Part shown: piece after piece, positions 42,486 through 51,710 of the stretch
Layout: the number at the start of each line of letters is the position of its first letter
Position numbering within the stretch: position 1 is the stretch's first letter
Assembly: GCA_902793405.1 (NCBI GenBank)
Contig: CADBDH010000021.1
Location: forward strand, 20,600-84,599
Direction of reading: 5' to 3'
Source: an uncultured Bacteroidales bacterium
Lineage (GTDB): Bacteria; Bacteroidota; Bacteroidia; Bacteroidales; Muribaculaceae
Length of the DNA: 64,000 nt
Made by a program: the position numbers and the translations under genes
The notes under the pieces: model-generated
What the model saw: only the letters and a program-made list of their open reading frames with translations
Databases searched by the model: none
What the model was told of the DNA's origin: nothing

Positions 42486-43088
42486 TTAACGGCGGGGCGG
42501 CTTGTTCATCTGCTGCTTGCCCTGGTTGACGGCCTGCTTCTTGGTCATGCCGGGCTGACTCTTGCTGCCGGGCTGGCTCTTAGGCGTGCCCATGCCACCG
42601 ATGCCGGGCTTGGGCTGCGACTTGCTGTCAGGAGCCCCAAAGGTGCGCCCGTTGTAGGCACTGTGGTCGAAGTAGCGGTTAGAGCCCTTGTAAACCTGGT
42701 AGCCCGGAGGAGCTGCACGGTAGTACCTGTTCTTGGGATACCTGTTATAGATGGAGAAGACGAACTTCCTGTTCTCCCACGATACGGGGCGATAGAAGTA
42801 CTCCAGCTGTATGTAGTACTGGTATTGTGCAGGTGAGAGCACAAACCTGAGTTCGTTGTTGCGACGGGTCCAGAAGGTGCCGAAGATGTCATCGTACACG
42901 TCCAGACACATGATGTAGTCCATGTTGATTTCAAATACGGCATTATACTGGTCGTCACTCAGTCCAAGCTCAAAGGCCATCTTGTCGGTCAGGAAGAACG
43001 CCTGATCGCGGGCCGTCTTGTAACTCATCGCGTTGGCGGCTGCCCCGAGGGTCAGTATTGCCACCATTGTTAAGATAAACCTTTTCAT
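42486..43088 (-). CDS. secreted protein of unknown function with SQP-rich tail
   Basis: 200 residues; Sec signal peptide (MKRFILTMVAILTLGAAANA). The mature N-terminal part (about 22-110) is helical with DKMAFELGLSDDQYNAVFEINMDYI and RRNNELRFVLSPAQYQYY. These resemble periplasmic stress-type helical proteins with LxxxQ-like positions. The C-terminal 60 residues are low complexity: repeated SKSQPG/SQP units, Gly, Pro and Lys, ending PPRR. Not a family I can name. A TAATTTTG box at 43128-43135 (minus strand) is the probable promoter. Confidence 0.7.
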   Translation of the reverse strand: MKRFILTMVAILTLGAAANAMSYKTARDQAFFLTDKMAFELGLSDDQYNAVFEINMDYIMCLDVYDDIFGTFWTRRNNELRFVLSPAQYQYYIQLEYFYRPVSWENRKFVFSIYNRYPKNRYYRAAPPGYQVYKGSNRYFDHSAYNGRTFGAPDSKSQPKPGIGGMGTPKSQPGSKSQPGMTKKQAVNQGKQQMNKPPRR

Positions 43089-43342
43089 AGTGCGTATGTT
43101 TTAACTGTCCATAAATGTTTGTTGCCCCAAAATTAGTTTCATTGATGAATTGCTGCAAATTTTTTAGACAGATATTCATAAATAATCGACTAATCACCCT
43201 CAAATCTGCATATTTTGTGCCACAACGGCCATGGCTGGCGCGACATCCTGTTTTCAAGCGGCTAACGGCTGATTGACATCGACCAATCGGGTGGATTTCG
43301 CGATTTTTCGGCCCAGATTTCACCAGTTTCGGGGTTTATTAT

Positions 43343-43350
43343 TAATTTTG
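43343..43350 (+). promoter_or_regulatory. -7 element abutting the GH3 gene start
   Basis: TAATTTTG ends only 6 bp before the ATG at 43357, so transcription would begin at or very near the start codon, giving a leaderless mRNA. Confidence 0.5.
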
Positions 43351-43356
43351 TAGCCT

Positions 43357-44871
43357 ATGATAGACTTCACACCTCTTGTCCGAAACCGTTTCCTGGGGCG
43401 CCTGCAACAGCATGTGCGGTACATCGACCATGCCGATGCGGTGCAGCAGGGCGAGTTGGTGCGTCTCGTCGAGAAAGCAGCGCTCACGCGCATCGGCCGC
43501 AAATATGACTTCTCGTCCATCAGGACCTACAAGCAGTTTGCCTCAACACTGCCCTTGTATTCCTATGAGGACCTGCGCCCTCACATCATGCGCATGGTCA
43601 ACGGCATCAAGGACGAGCTGTGGCCCGGACGCTGCATGAACTTCGCGCAGTCGTCGGGCACAAGCGACGGTCGCAGCAAGTACATCCCCATCACACGCGA
43701 GTCGTTCCAGTGGAACCATTATCCCGGCGCCAGCGATGTCGTGACGCATTACCTGAACATGAACCCCCACAGCCGCATCTTCTCGGGCAAAGCACTCATT
43801 CTGGGTGGCAGCTTTGCCAACAACCTGCAGCTGAAACCCGGGGTGAGGGTAGGGGACCTGAGTGCCAACCTCATCGAGAACATGAACCCGCTGGCCAATC
43901 TGGCGCGCATTCCAAGCAAGCAAGTGGCTCTCATGGAAGATTGGACCGAGAAACTGCCTCTGCTGGTTGAAGCCGGCATCGGGGCCAACGTGACCAACCT
44001 GAGCGGCGTGCCCTCGTGGTTCTTAACGCTACTCAGGCGGGTGCTCGAACGCACCGGCAAGTCCAGCATTCATGAGGTGTGGCCCAATCTGGAGGTGTTC
44101 TTCCACGGTGGCATCGCCTTTGAGCCCTACAGGCAGCAGTATGAGGAGATTTGCGACATGAGCAAGATGCACTTCATGGACACCTACAACGCCAGCGAGG
44201 GCTTTTTTGCCGTGCAGAGCGACTGGTCGAGCGAGGCCATGCTGCTTCTGCTCGACGTGGGCGTGTTCTACGAGTTCCTGCCCGTCGAGGAGAGCGACAG
44301 CGAGACGCCCGAGGTCTATCCCATCTGGGAAATTGAGGCCAGACGCACCTATGAACTCATCATCACCGCGGCCAACGGCCTGTGGCGCTATCGCCTGGGC
44401 GACACGGTAACGGTCGAGCAGCTCAATCCCGTGAAAATCAGGATTGCCGGACGCACACGCAGTTTCATCAACGCCTTCGGCGAGGAGCTGATGGTGTACA
44501 ATGCCGACCATGCCATCACGCTGGCAGCCCAGGAAACCGATGCCAAAGTGCTCAACTACACCGCCGCGCCCGTCTTTGCCCAGGGCAACAAGCGTGGCCA
44601 TCATCAATGGCTCATCGAGTTTGCGCGCGAGCCCCAGGACAAGGACCGCTTCATGCAGTTGCTGGACCAGCACCTGCGCGAGGTCAACAGCGACTATGAC
44701 GCCAAGCGCACGGGCGACATCTTCCTGGCGCCCCCGACGCTGGTTGTCGCCACAACCGGCCTGTTCGACCGCTGGCTGGCCTCCACCGGCAAGCTGGGCG
44801 GCCAACGCAAAGTCCCCCGCCTGAACAACAACCGCGACATCATCGAACAGATGCTGCAATTCAACAATTAG
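43357..44871 (+). CDS. GH3-family acyl-adenylate-forming enzyme
   Basis: 504 residues. GH3 proteins adenylate a carboxylate and may transfer it to an amine; plant members conjugate auxin or jasmonate to amino acids. Here the ATP-binding P-loop-like stretch NFAQSSGTSDGRSKYIPIT lies near residue 95, with FHGGIAFEPYRQQYEE, the YNASEGFFAVQSD motif near 275 and a later LWRYRLGDTVTVE and IAGRTRSFINAFGEELM. These Bacteroidota homologues have no assigned substrate. A possible link with the envelope enzyme encoded 62 bp downstream on the same strand is only positional. Confidence 0.88.
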   Translation: MIDFTPLVRNRFLGRLQQHVRYIDHADAVQQGELVRLVEKAALTRIGRKYDFSSIRTYKQFASTLPLYSYEDLRPHIMRMVNGIKDELWPGRCMNFAQSSGTSDGRSKYIPITRESFQWNHYPGASDVVTHYLNMNPHSRIFSGKALILGGSFANNLQLKPGVRVGDLSANLIENMNPLANLARIPSKQVALMEDWTEKLPLLVEAGIGANVTNLSGVPSWFLTLLRRVLERTGKSSIHEVWPNLEVFFHGGIAFEPYRQQYEEICDMSKMHFMDTYNASEGFFAVQSDWSSEAMLLLLDVGVFYEFLPVEESDSETPEVYPIWEIEARRTYELIITAANGLWRYRLGDTVTVEQLNPVKIRIAGRTRSFINAFGEELMVYNADHAITLAAQETDAKVLNYTAAPVFAQGNKRGHHQWLIEFAREPQDKDRFMQLLDQHLREVNSDYDAKRTGDIFLAPPTLVVATTGLFDRWLASTGKLGGQRKVPRLNNNRDIIEQMLQFNN

Positions 44872-44886
44872 GAATTGCTTTAGACC

Positions 44887-44919
44887 ATCTAGATTATCTA
44901 GTGCATCTAGTTGATCTAG
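44887..44919 (+). repeat. four ATCTAG units at 9-bp spacing
   Basis: ATCTAG occurs at 44887, 44896, 44905 and 44914, each separated by three variable bases. It lies between the GH3 gene and the LTA-synthase-like gene, just upstream of the latter's start. Confidence 0.7.
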
Positions 44920-44933
44920 GAAAATACAAGAAA

Positions 44934-46907
44934 ATGTGGAATAAGCTGATTCATAGCAATATCGGAGCCGCAGTGCTGAATATGCTGGTGGCGTATCTGG
45001 TGTGGATGCTGTCGCGGGTGGCCTTCTTTGTGGAGAACTGGTCCACCTTTGCACCCTACATGTCGTGGCCGCTGTTCAAGGGCATGCTGCATGGCGCGCT
45101 GGTATTCGATACTTCGGCTTTGCTCTACATCAATGGTATCTATTTGGCACTCATGCTGTTGCCGCTTCACCTCAAGGAGCGGCCAGGCTTCCACAAGGGG
45201 TTGCGCTGGCTGTTTGTCGTGACCAATGCCGTCGCCATCGCCATCAACCTGATGGACGCCGTCTATTTCCAATATACGGGCCGCCGCTCGACGGTGACGG
45301 TCTTCACCGAGTTTGCCAACGAGGGCAACATCACCTCCATCCTCCTGACCGAATTCCTCCGTCACTGGTACCTGGTACTGGCATTCATCGCGCTGGTATT
45401 CATCTTGTGGCGCTGCTATACTAAGCCCAGGCTAGAGGTTTATCGATTTGGTTTTCAGTACTATGTATCCCAAGCCATCGCCTTGTTGGTAATGGTGCCG
45501 CTGGCCATTGTGGGCATCCGTGGCAGCGTCACGGCGGGCACGCGCCCCATCACCATCAGCAACGCCAACGAGTTCGTCAACCGTCCTGTCGAGGCCTCGG
45601 TGGTGCTGAATACGCCGTTCTCGATGATTCGCAGCATCGGCAAGAAAGCCTTTGTCACACCCGACTACATGCCTACAGCCCAGATGGAGGCTACCTACAG
45701 CCCCGTTCATGAGCATCCCGTGACCGACGATCTGAGCCACCCGGGCAAGAACGTGGTCATCCTCATCGTTGAGAGCATGGGCAAGGAGTACATCGGCTCG
45801 CTCAATCCCGACCTGGACGGAGGCCGGTACAAAGGCTATATGCCCTTTATCGACAGCCTGGTAGCCAAGTCGCTGACTTTCAAGTACAGCTATGCCAACG
45901 GCCGCATCAGCATGGACGCCATGCCCTCGATCCTGTCGGGCCTGCCCATGATGGTCGAGTCGTTCTTCCTCACGCCCGCCTCGCTCAACGATGTGGACGG
46001 CATCTCGTCGATGCTGGACCGCGAGGGCTACAGCACCGCATTTTTCCACGGCGGACACAACATCTCGATGGGTTTCAGCGCCTATGCCCACAGCATCGGC
46101 TACCAGCGCTATTACGGCCTGGACGAGTACTGCCAGTCGAAAAAATACGATGGAATGGACGATTTTGACGGGAAATGGGCCATCTGGGACGAGCCCTTCC
46201 TGCAGTTCACGCTCGACAATATCGAGGAAATGAAGCAGCCCTTCCTGGCCACGGTGTTCACCGCCTCGTCACATCACCCCTATAACGTGCCCGACCGATA
46301 CCGCGACTCGTTGCGCGACGAGGGCGGCCAGCCCATCCACAAGTGTGTGCGCTACACCGACCTGGCACTGCGCCGCTTCTTTGAGCGCGCCAGCCGTGAA
46401 CCGTGGTACCAGAACACCATCTTCGTCCTCGTGGCCGACCACACCAACCAATCCAGCCACGACATCTACAAGACCGACCTGGGCCTGTACAGCATACCCA
46501 TCATCTTCTTCACCCCCGACGGCACACTGACTCCCGCCCAGCGCGACGATGTCATCGTCCAGCAGACCGACATCACGCCCACCTTGCTGCACCTGTTGGG
46601 CTACGACAAGCCCTACCTGGCCTTTGGCGACGATGCGCTCGCTGCCGACCCCTCAGGGACATGGGCATTCAATTACAATGCCGGAGTTTACCAGCTGGTC
46701 AAGGGCGACCTGCTGCTCCAGTTCAACGGCACACGCACCACAGCCGTCTATCGCTTCAAGACCGACAAACTGCTGAGAAACAACCTGGTTGGCCAGCTAC
46801 CTGAACAGCAGCCGATGGAGCAATTCATCAAAGCCCTCATCCAGCAGTACATGTCCCGCATGAACGAGAACCGACTCCTCCCGTCCTCCAATACAGACAA
46901 CAAATAA
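44934..46907 (+). CDS. LTA-synthase-like phosphoglycerol transferase (alkaline phosphatase superfamily)
   Basis: 657 residues from ATG 44934 (MWNKLIHSNIG); an upstream ATG at 44901 would lie in the repeat and adds no hydrophobic segment. About five N-terminal transmembrane helices (to residue about 195) precede an extracytoplasmic sulfatase-type domain. Metal-site landmarks: VILIVESMGKEYIG, NGRISMDAMPSILSG (nucleophile position reads Ser), FHGGHNISMGF and VADHTNQSS. The family moves phosphoglycerol or phosphoethanolamine groups onto envelope glycans or lipids. The Ser in place of the usual Thr nucleophile is worth noting. Ends at a strong terminator. Confidence 0.88.
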   Translation: MWNKLIHSNIGAAVLNMLVAYLVWMLSRVAFFVENWSTFAPYMSWPLFKGMLHGALVFDTSALLYINGIYLALMLLPLHLKERPGFHKGLRWLFVVTNAVAIAINLMDAVYFQYTGRRSTVTVFTEFANEGNITSILLTEFLRHWYLVLAFIALVFILWRCYTKPRLEVYRFGFQYYVSQAIALLVMVPLAIVGIRGSVTAGTRPITISNANEFVNRPVEASVVLNTPFSMIRSIGKKAFVTPDYMPTAQMEATYSPVHEHPVTDDLSHPGKNVVILIVESMGKEYIGSLNPDLDGGRYKGYMPFIDSLVAKSLTFKYSYANGRISMDAMPSILSGLPMMVESFFLTPASLNDVDGISSMLDREGYSTAFFHGGHNISMGFSAYAHSIGYQRYYGLDEYCQSKKYDGMDDFDGKWAIWDEPFLQFTLDNIEEMKQPFLATVFTASSHHPYNVPDRYRDSLRDEGGQPIHKCVRYTDLALRRFFERASREPWYQNTIFVLVADHTNQSSHDIYKTDLGLYSIPIIFFTPDGTLTPAQRDDVIVQQTDITPTLLHLLGYDKPYLAFGDDALAADPSGTWAFNYNAGVYQLVKGDLLLQFNGTRTTAVYRFKTDKLLRNNLVGQLPEQQPMEQFIKALIQQYMSRMNENRLLPSSNTDNK

Positions 46908-46927
46908 AAACAACAGGCTCAAAAAGC

Positions 46928-46996
46928 AACAATAAGTACAATAAATACAAATCATTGACCATCAGTTGATTTTGTATTTATTGTACTTATTGTTTT
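46928..46996 (+). terminator. long-stem terminator of the LTA-synthase-like gene
   Basis: A 27-nt arm starting AACAATAAGTACAATAAA pairs with its complement, with one bulge, and TTTTCC follows. The stem is far longer than a typical terminator. Confidence 0.8.
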
Positions 46997-47045
46997 CCTT
47001 CTAAGGGAATTGTTGTCTAAGTTGGTTTTATCGGGAGATAGAAAA

Positions 47046-47082
47046 AAGAAGTCCCCGGCAATCGGTTGATTGTCGAGGACTC
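47046..47082 (-). terminator. terminator of tRNA-Leu
   Basis: On the minus strand AGTCCTCGACAATC pairs with GATTGCCGGGGACT (two mismatches), followed by TCTTTTTTC. Confidence 0.75.
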
Positions 47083-47083
47083 T

Positions 47084-47168
47084 TGGTGCCCAGGGCGGGA
47101 CTCGAACCCGCACACCTCGCGGCACACGCACCTGAAACGTGCGCGTCTACCAATTCCGCCACCTGGGC
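47084..47168 (-). tRNA. tRNA-Leu (anticodon CAG)
   Basis: 85 nt on the minus strand including an encoded CCA. Acceptor GCCCAGG pairs with CCTGGGC. D-arm GGCGGAATTGGTAGACGC, anticodon loop TTCAGGT (CAG), long variable arm (GCCGCGAGGTG) typical of type II tRNA-Leu, and T-arm with GGTTCGAGTCC. A TACCTTTG promoter box lies about 40 bp upstream (minus strand of 47207-47214). Confidence 0.96.
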
Positions 47169-47324
47169 ATGTTGGCTTTGCGCAATTGCTTTTGCGTTTA
47201 GCGGTGCAAAGGTAGTACTTTTTTTTAATATACAAGCATTTTGGCAAAAAAAATGCGCAAAAAACGCATTTTTCCCTCGAATGACGGACTACACGGATTA
47301 TCTGCGCGGCCATTTATGCTACTT

Positions 47325-47515
47325 TTTTAATACGAATTTCACAAATTATACTAAGTGCTGGCGGGTGACTTTGCTACGTTTTAAACGCGGATTACGCGGA
47401 TAGAACTGATTGGGCATCCGCAATCTAACTCTAACTACGAATTACGCGAATTATACTGATTTATAGCATGCGCATTGGGTTAGATAATTCGCTGAATTCG
47501 TGTAATTTGTAGTTT
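47325..47515. repeat. TACGAATTA-type repeats in intergenic DNA
   Basis: CTACGAATTACGCGAATTA at 47435-47453 faces a degenerate inverted copy at 47485-47512. Another variant (TACGAATTTCACAAATTATA) starts near 47331. The family is the same as at 54342-54525. No gene between 47215 and 47519. Confidence 0.65.
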
Positions 47516-47519
47516 TTGG

Positions 47520-49619
47520 TTAGCGGATAGGATTGCGGTTGAGGCGGCGGTTGTTTTTGGCGTCGTTGTATTTGTTGCCGGTGTAGGTATTGGTGATGCC
47601 GGTGCTGAATTCGTCTTCTTCCTCTTCCTCGTCGGTGCCGTTGCGGGAATTCTTTTTCTCGACTTTGTTCTTGGCCTGTTCGGGCTTGTTGCGGCGGATG
47701 TCCTCAGGCTTCTGCAAGTCCAGAGCGGTCTGGTAGATGTTCCAGCTCTCGTCCATATCCCAGTTGGCACGCAGGCGCAGCTTCTTGGGATAATAATATA
47801 CCTCCTCGGGCTGCAGGTGGCTTTTATAATTGCCGGTGTCCCACTTGCCGTTGCCGTTGCTGTCGATGGTCAGGCGCAGGAAGTAGGTGCCTGGTGAGAC
47901 ATTGATCAACTCAAACGCACCATTGACGACGGGCACGGTGCGCAGCACTTTCTCGGCGCTGCCTAGCAGTTCAACAAAGGCGCTATCCTTGACATTGACC
48001 TTGAAAAAGACGTTGGCATACTGTTCCAAGCCCTTCACCCTCAGTTCCTTGCTGAGTTTCTCGTTGGACAGGCCATAGACCGAGGTCACCGCAGCGCTGT
48101 CGATGGTGAGGCGGTAGGTGGAGTCGGGTAGGGTGGTGACAGGCAGCCAGTAGCGCATGGGGTTACAGTCATCGACAAGGCGGAACTGCGGCACGGCGTC
48201 CCCGTAGGGCACCCATAGCGTGTCGCGTTTCACCTCGAAGTGCACGCCGGCAGGGTCGATGCCGGCAATGGGGGCGTCGAAACTGAGGACTATCGAGTCG
48301 CCCACGTCGATGTTGCCGCTCTTGGCCAAGTCCATCTTGACGTGAGGGATTGCGTTGGGATCCACACGCTGCAACTCCTTGATTTCCTCTAACTCGCCTT
48401 CGTTCAGTTCCTTGCCTTGGGCCACGGCCTTCTCTTGCTTTTCGAGCAGCTGGGCCAGACGTTTGGCGCGCTCTTCGCGTTCCTTAGCCTTCTTTTCCTC
48501 TTCTTTGACTTGTGAGGCAGGTTTGCGGTAGCCGAAACGGACGGTGTCGGTCACCTGTACCAGGCGGTCGGCCGTGTCGGTGCGCAGATAGGTCATAGCG
48601 ACTATCACAGTGTCGGTCTTGATCATCGCCGAATCGGTTATCCAGTAGAAAATCGAGTCGTTGGCAGGGGTGCGCTCCACGCGGTACCAGTCGCGCTGAT
48701 GCTCGGCAGGCCTGATGACGTCGAGCTGGGGCAGGGTGTCGTTGGGCGCCCCGAACAGCAGATACAGCTTGTTATCGGCAGGACGAGCCGTCTGCTTGAC
48801 GTAATGCGACTTGTAACCCTCGTTGAACATGCTCAGCAACAGGTCGTTGGGCAAGTACAGCGTGTGGGATGCCGTCATCACGGTGTCGATGCGGCGATCG
48901 AAGGTGAATACCGTGTCCTGGGACGTATACTCGCTTGTGGTGGGTACTACGATGGTATCCAGGAAGGCGATATCCTCGGTGCGCGCCATGCGGTAGTCGC
49001 CGTCAACGTCGTTGAGGGCAAACACATGGTAGCTGCCGGGCTTGAGGTTGCGGATGGTGAACTTGCCGCGGTCGTTGGTGCGGCTCACGCGCTCCAGCGG
49101 AATACTGGTGAAAGCGGTGTCGTCGAGGTTGCTGTGCAGGCCCACAATGACGTGCTGCATCGGCTCCAAATCGTTGGCCCGCAGCACGATGCCCGACACA
49201 GCCAGCGTGTCGATAGCGTCGCCCGTCGAGAAGGCAAAGGTGTATCCATCCAGCTGGTTGCTCTCGTTGTTGTCCTCGATGGCATTGGAGAAGTCGATGA
49301 CGTAGGTCGTGTTATCCTGCAGCGTGTCGCGGAACTCGACCGTCACTTTCTTGCCCACCGTGCGGATTTGCGGCATGGTGCGGGGAGCAGGCGAGATGAT
49401 GACCTTCTTCTGCTGGTCCTTGAGGTTGACGATTTCGTCAAAAACGATTTCGACCTTGTTGCCATTGAAATTGACCGAACCGGGAGCCGGTGACGTCTTT
49501 ACCACCTGGGGCGGCGTGTAGTCGCGCGGACCGCCCTCGGGCGACCCGATACTTGCACAGGCCACGAGCAAAGCGCCCACGGCAACCGTCATCAACCAAT
49601 ATATCCAACGTCCCTTCAT
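47520..49619 (-). CDS. Ig-like (Big_5) domain lipoprotein
   Basis: 699 residues; lipobox ALLVAC with Cys near 21. Residues about 35-135 form an Ig-like bacterial domain (TPPQVVKTSPAPGSVNFNGNKVEIVFDEIVNL; RDTLQDNTTYVIDFSNAIEDNNE). A carboxypeptidase-regulatory-like part follows (KFTIRNLKPGSYHVFALNDVDGDYRM). A charged coiled stretch near 385-430 (EEEKKAKEREERAKRLAQ) precedes further beta domains (PGTYFLRLTIDSNGNGKWDTG). The tail is acidic and Asn-rich. It is the last gene of a three-gene operon with 4-bp overlaps (histidine kinase, hydrolase, lipoprotein). A role in envelope assembly or type 9 secretion is not shown. Confidence 0.85.
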   Translation of the reverse strand: MKGRWIYWLMTVAVGALLVACASIGSPEGGPRDYTPPQVVKTSPAPGSVNFNGNKVEIVFDEIVNLKDQQKKVIISPAPRTMPQIRTVGKKVTVEFRDTLQDNTTYVIDFSNAIEDNNESNQLDGYTFAFSTGDAIDTLAVSGIVLRANDLEPMQHVIVGLHSNLDDTAFTSIPLERVSRTNDRGKFTIRNLKPGSYHVFALNDVDGDYRMARTEDIAFLDTIVVPTTSEYTSQDTVFTFDRRIDTVMTASHTLYLPNDLLLSMFNEGYKSHYVKQTARPADNKLYLLFGAPNDTLPQLDVIRPAEHQRDWYRVERTPANDSIFYWITDSAMIKTDTVIVAMTYLRTDTADRLVQVTDTVRFGYRKPASQVKEEEKKAKEREERAKRLAQLLEKQEKAVAQGKELNEGELEEIKELQRVDPNAIPHVKMDLAKSGNIDVGDSIVLSFDAPIAGIDPAGVHFEVKRDTLWVPYGDAVPQFRLVDDCNPMRYWLPVTTLPDSTYRLTIDSAAVTSVYGLSNEKLSKELRVKGLEQYANVFFKVNVKDSAFVELLGSAEKVLRTVPVVNGAFELINVSPGTYFLRLTIDSNGNGKWDTGNYKSHLQPEEVYYYPKKLRLRANWDMDESWNIYQTALDLQKPEDIRRNKPEQAKNKVEKKNSRNGTDEEEEEDEFSTGITNTYTGNKYNDAKNNRRLNRNPIR

Positions 49620-50473
49620 GATAACTTGTCAGTATTAACGGCATCTATGGCCAGGTCAAATGATTCGAGGTCGGCAGGGACAAGGATGCGGCCCTTGAAG
49701 TACTGGGCGGTCTCGGCGGCGAAGGTGGCAGCACGGGTGTCGAGATGGGTGTCCTCGGTGTGATAGAGCACCAGGTTCTTGACATTCAGCTCCTGGGCCA
49801 GCATACCGGCATCGAGGGCCGTGCTGTGGTTCTTCTCGTAGGGGTTGAACACGAAACGGTCCTTGTACAGGCAGAAGGCCTCGCACATCAGCCAGTCGCA
49901 GTTGCGGGCGTAGGGCTCGCAATGCATGCTGTAGGGCTCGTCGCCCAGGCACACCAGGCGCTGTCCGTCGGGCAAAACGGCCTGGAAACCATATTGCTTG
50001 AAATTGGTCGAACCGATATCAAAGAAAGTGACCTTCATGTCATCGATATCGACCTGCTCGCCATCCTGCACCTCGCGCAGGATGACAGATGAGCCCAGGG
50101 AATTCAAAATTTTGGCAGGAATCATCAGCCGGGCCATCGTCTCGAGTGCATCCCGCACCTCGTTGTTGCAGTAGATGATGAACGGCCCCTTGTGCTTACC
50201 CTTGAAAATCATGGGGGAAATCTTGCGAATCATCCAGATGGCGCCCATGATGTGGTCGGTGTGGCTATGGGTCACAAACATGTGGCGGATGCCCTCGAAG
50301 GGGATTCTGGCCTTTAGCAACTGAACCAGGATGCCATTGCCGCCGCCACCGTCTACCAGCATACCGCCGCGCGCCGTGCGCAGGTAGAAGCAGGTATTGT
50401 AGCAGTTGACGCACATGGCGTTGCCCGTGCCCAGCATGGTGATGCGCGAAGTGGTATTTCCTGGCGTCTTCAT
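49616..50473 (-). CDS. MBL-fold metallo-hydrolase, RNase Z-like
   Basis: 285 residues. Core: ITMLGTGNAMCVN start, MLVDGGGGNGILVQLL, FVTHSHTDHIMGAIW (HxHxDH near 67), LVCLGDEPYSMHCE as the later Asp site, NHSTALDAGMLAQEL, and VLYHTED with the last His. No signal peptide is apparent, so probably cytoplasmic. Start and stop each overlap the neighbouring genes by 4 bases, suggesting translational coupling with the histidine kinase upstream. Substrate unknown; an RNase Z identity is not supported. Confidence 0.88.
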   Translation of the reverse strand: MKTPGNTTSRITMLGTGNAMCVNCYNTCFYLRTARGGMLVDGGGGNGILVQLLKARIPFEGIRHMFVTHSHTDHIMGAIWMIRKISPMIFKGKHKGPFIIYCNNEVRDALETMARLMIPAKILNSLGSSVILREVQDGEQVDIDDMKVTFFDIGSTNFKQYGFQAVLPDGQRLVCLGDEPYSMHCEPYARNCDWLMCEAFCLYKDRFVFNPYEKNHSTALDAGMLAQELNVKNLVLYHTEDTHLDTRAATFAAETAQYFKGRILVPADLESFDLAIDAVNTDKLS

Positions 50474-51705
50474 GATTCTGACTTGATTTTAGGAAGTTCG
50501 ATGCCAAATGTGGTACCCTTGCCCACCTCCGACTCCTTGATATAGATCTGGCCGTTGTGGTATTCCTCGATAATGCGCTTGACGAGTGTCAGTCCCAAGC
50601 CCCAACCGCGCTTTTTGGTGGTGAAACCGGGATTGAAGACATTCTTGAAGTTCTTGCGGGCGATGCCCTTGCCGGTGTCCTTGACCAGGATAACGACGTT
50701 GTTGGGGCTGTCCTCGACGGTGATGTCCAGACGTCCCTCGCCATCCATGGCATCGACGGCATTCTTGGTCAGGTTCTCCATCACCCAGGCAAACAGCGTC
50801 TGGCTCAGCAGCACGCCGTTGTTGGTCTGGTCGTTGGTGTGGATATAAAGGCTCACGCGCTTGGGTATGCGGGCGCGCATGTACTCCAGGCTGCTGGTCA
50901 CCGCCTCGTTGATGGGAACAAGTTCCTTGTCGGGCATGGAGCCGATCTTGGAGAAGCGGTCGGCAATGGTCGAGAGGCGCTTCACATCCTTGTCCATATC
51001 GGTGACGATGCTCTTGTCCACACCCATCGACTCGAGCAGCTGCATCCATGCCATCAACGATGATATGGGGGTGCCCAGCTGGTGCGCGGTCTCCTTCGAG
51101 AGGCCCACCCACACCTTGTTCTGCTCGGCACGCTTGATGCTCATGAGCGCAAAATAGGCGATGGCAAAGAAGAGGATGAGCACAGCCAGCTGGATGTAAG
51201 GGAAATAGGCCAGACGGCGCAGCAGCGTCGAGTCCTCGTAGTAGAGGTACTGCGTAGTGCTCTTATCAATCTGGATTTCAATCTTGTTCTCGCTGTTCTT
51301 GAGGTGGCGCAGTTTCTTGTTGAGGTATTCGAGGTTAGTGGGCGAAATTTCAAACGCCAGACTATCCTCGGGCTCAGGCAGGCGGAAGTTGCGGTGCAAC
51401 AGGATGTTATCCTTGTCATCGACCAGCAGTACGGGGATGTTGTGGTTGGCCTCGATGATGCTCAGCAGGAAGTCAACGTCGGTGGCACTGGCGCCAGCAC
51501 CATTATCGCCGCTCTCGCTGCCCATCGTCGCCAATTCCTGGGTTGCATCGGCCCAAATCTCCATACGCTCGCGTTCCTGCACGGCAAGGTCCTTCACCAG
51601 ATTGTTGGAGATGTAAAGGAACAATGCCACCAGCACCAGCGAGATGGCCAGGAACACCACCTTCCAGATGCGACGCGAGTCATATATGTTGCGCAGATTT
51701 GCCAT
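50470..51705 (-). CDS. sensor histidine kinase without adjacent response regulator
   Basis: 411 residues. Transmembrane helix about 14-33, an extracytoplasmic region of about 130 residues, and a second helix near 170-190. The HisKA-type box is SKETAHQLGTPISSLMAW, in which His is followed by QLGTPISSL; the HATPase part has MENLTKNAVDAMDG (N box), VKDTGKGI (G1), FNPGFTTKKRGWGLGLTLVKRI (F/G2) and KGTTFGIELP. Autophosphorylating membrane sensor. No response regulator is in the window, so its partner is elsewhere. Its downstream neighbours, hydrolase and lipoprotein, are probably cotranscribed. Confidence 0.92.
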   Translation of the reverse strand: MANLRNIYDSRRIWKVVFLAISLVLVALFLYISNNLVKDLAVQERERMEIWADATQELATMGSESGDNGAGASATDVDFLLSIIEANHNIPVLLVDDKDNILLHRNFRLPEPEDSLAFEISPTNLEYLNKKLRHLKNSENKIEIQIDKSTTQYLYYEDSTLLRRLAYFPYIQLAVLILFFAIAYFALMSIKRAEQNKVWVGLSKETAHQLGTPISSLMAWMQLLESMGVDKSIVTDMDKDVKRLSTIADRFSKIGSMPDKELVPINEAVTSSLEYMRARIPKRVSLYIHTNDQTNNGVLLSQTLFAWVMENLTKNAVDAMDGEGRLDITVEDSPNNVVILVKDTGKGIARKNFKNVFNPGFTTKKRGWGLGLTLVKRIIEEYHNGQIYIKESEVGKGTTFGIELPKIKSES

Positions 51706-51710
51706 GCGAA

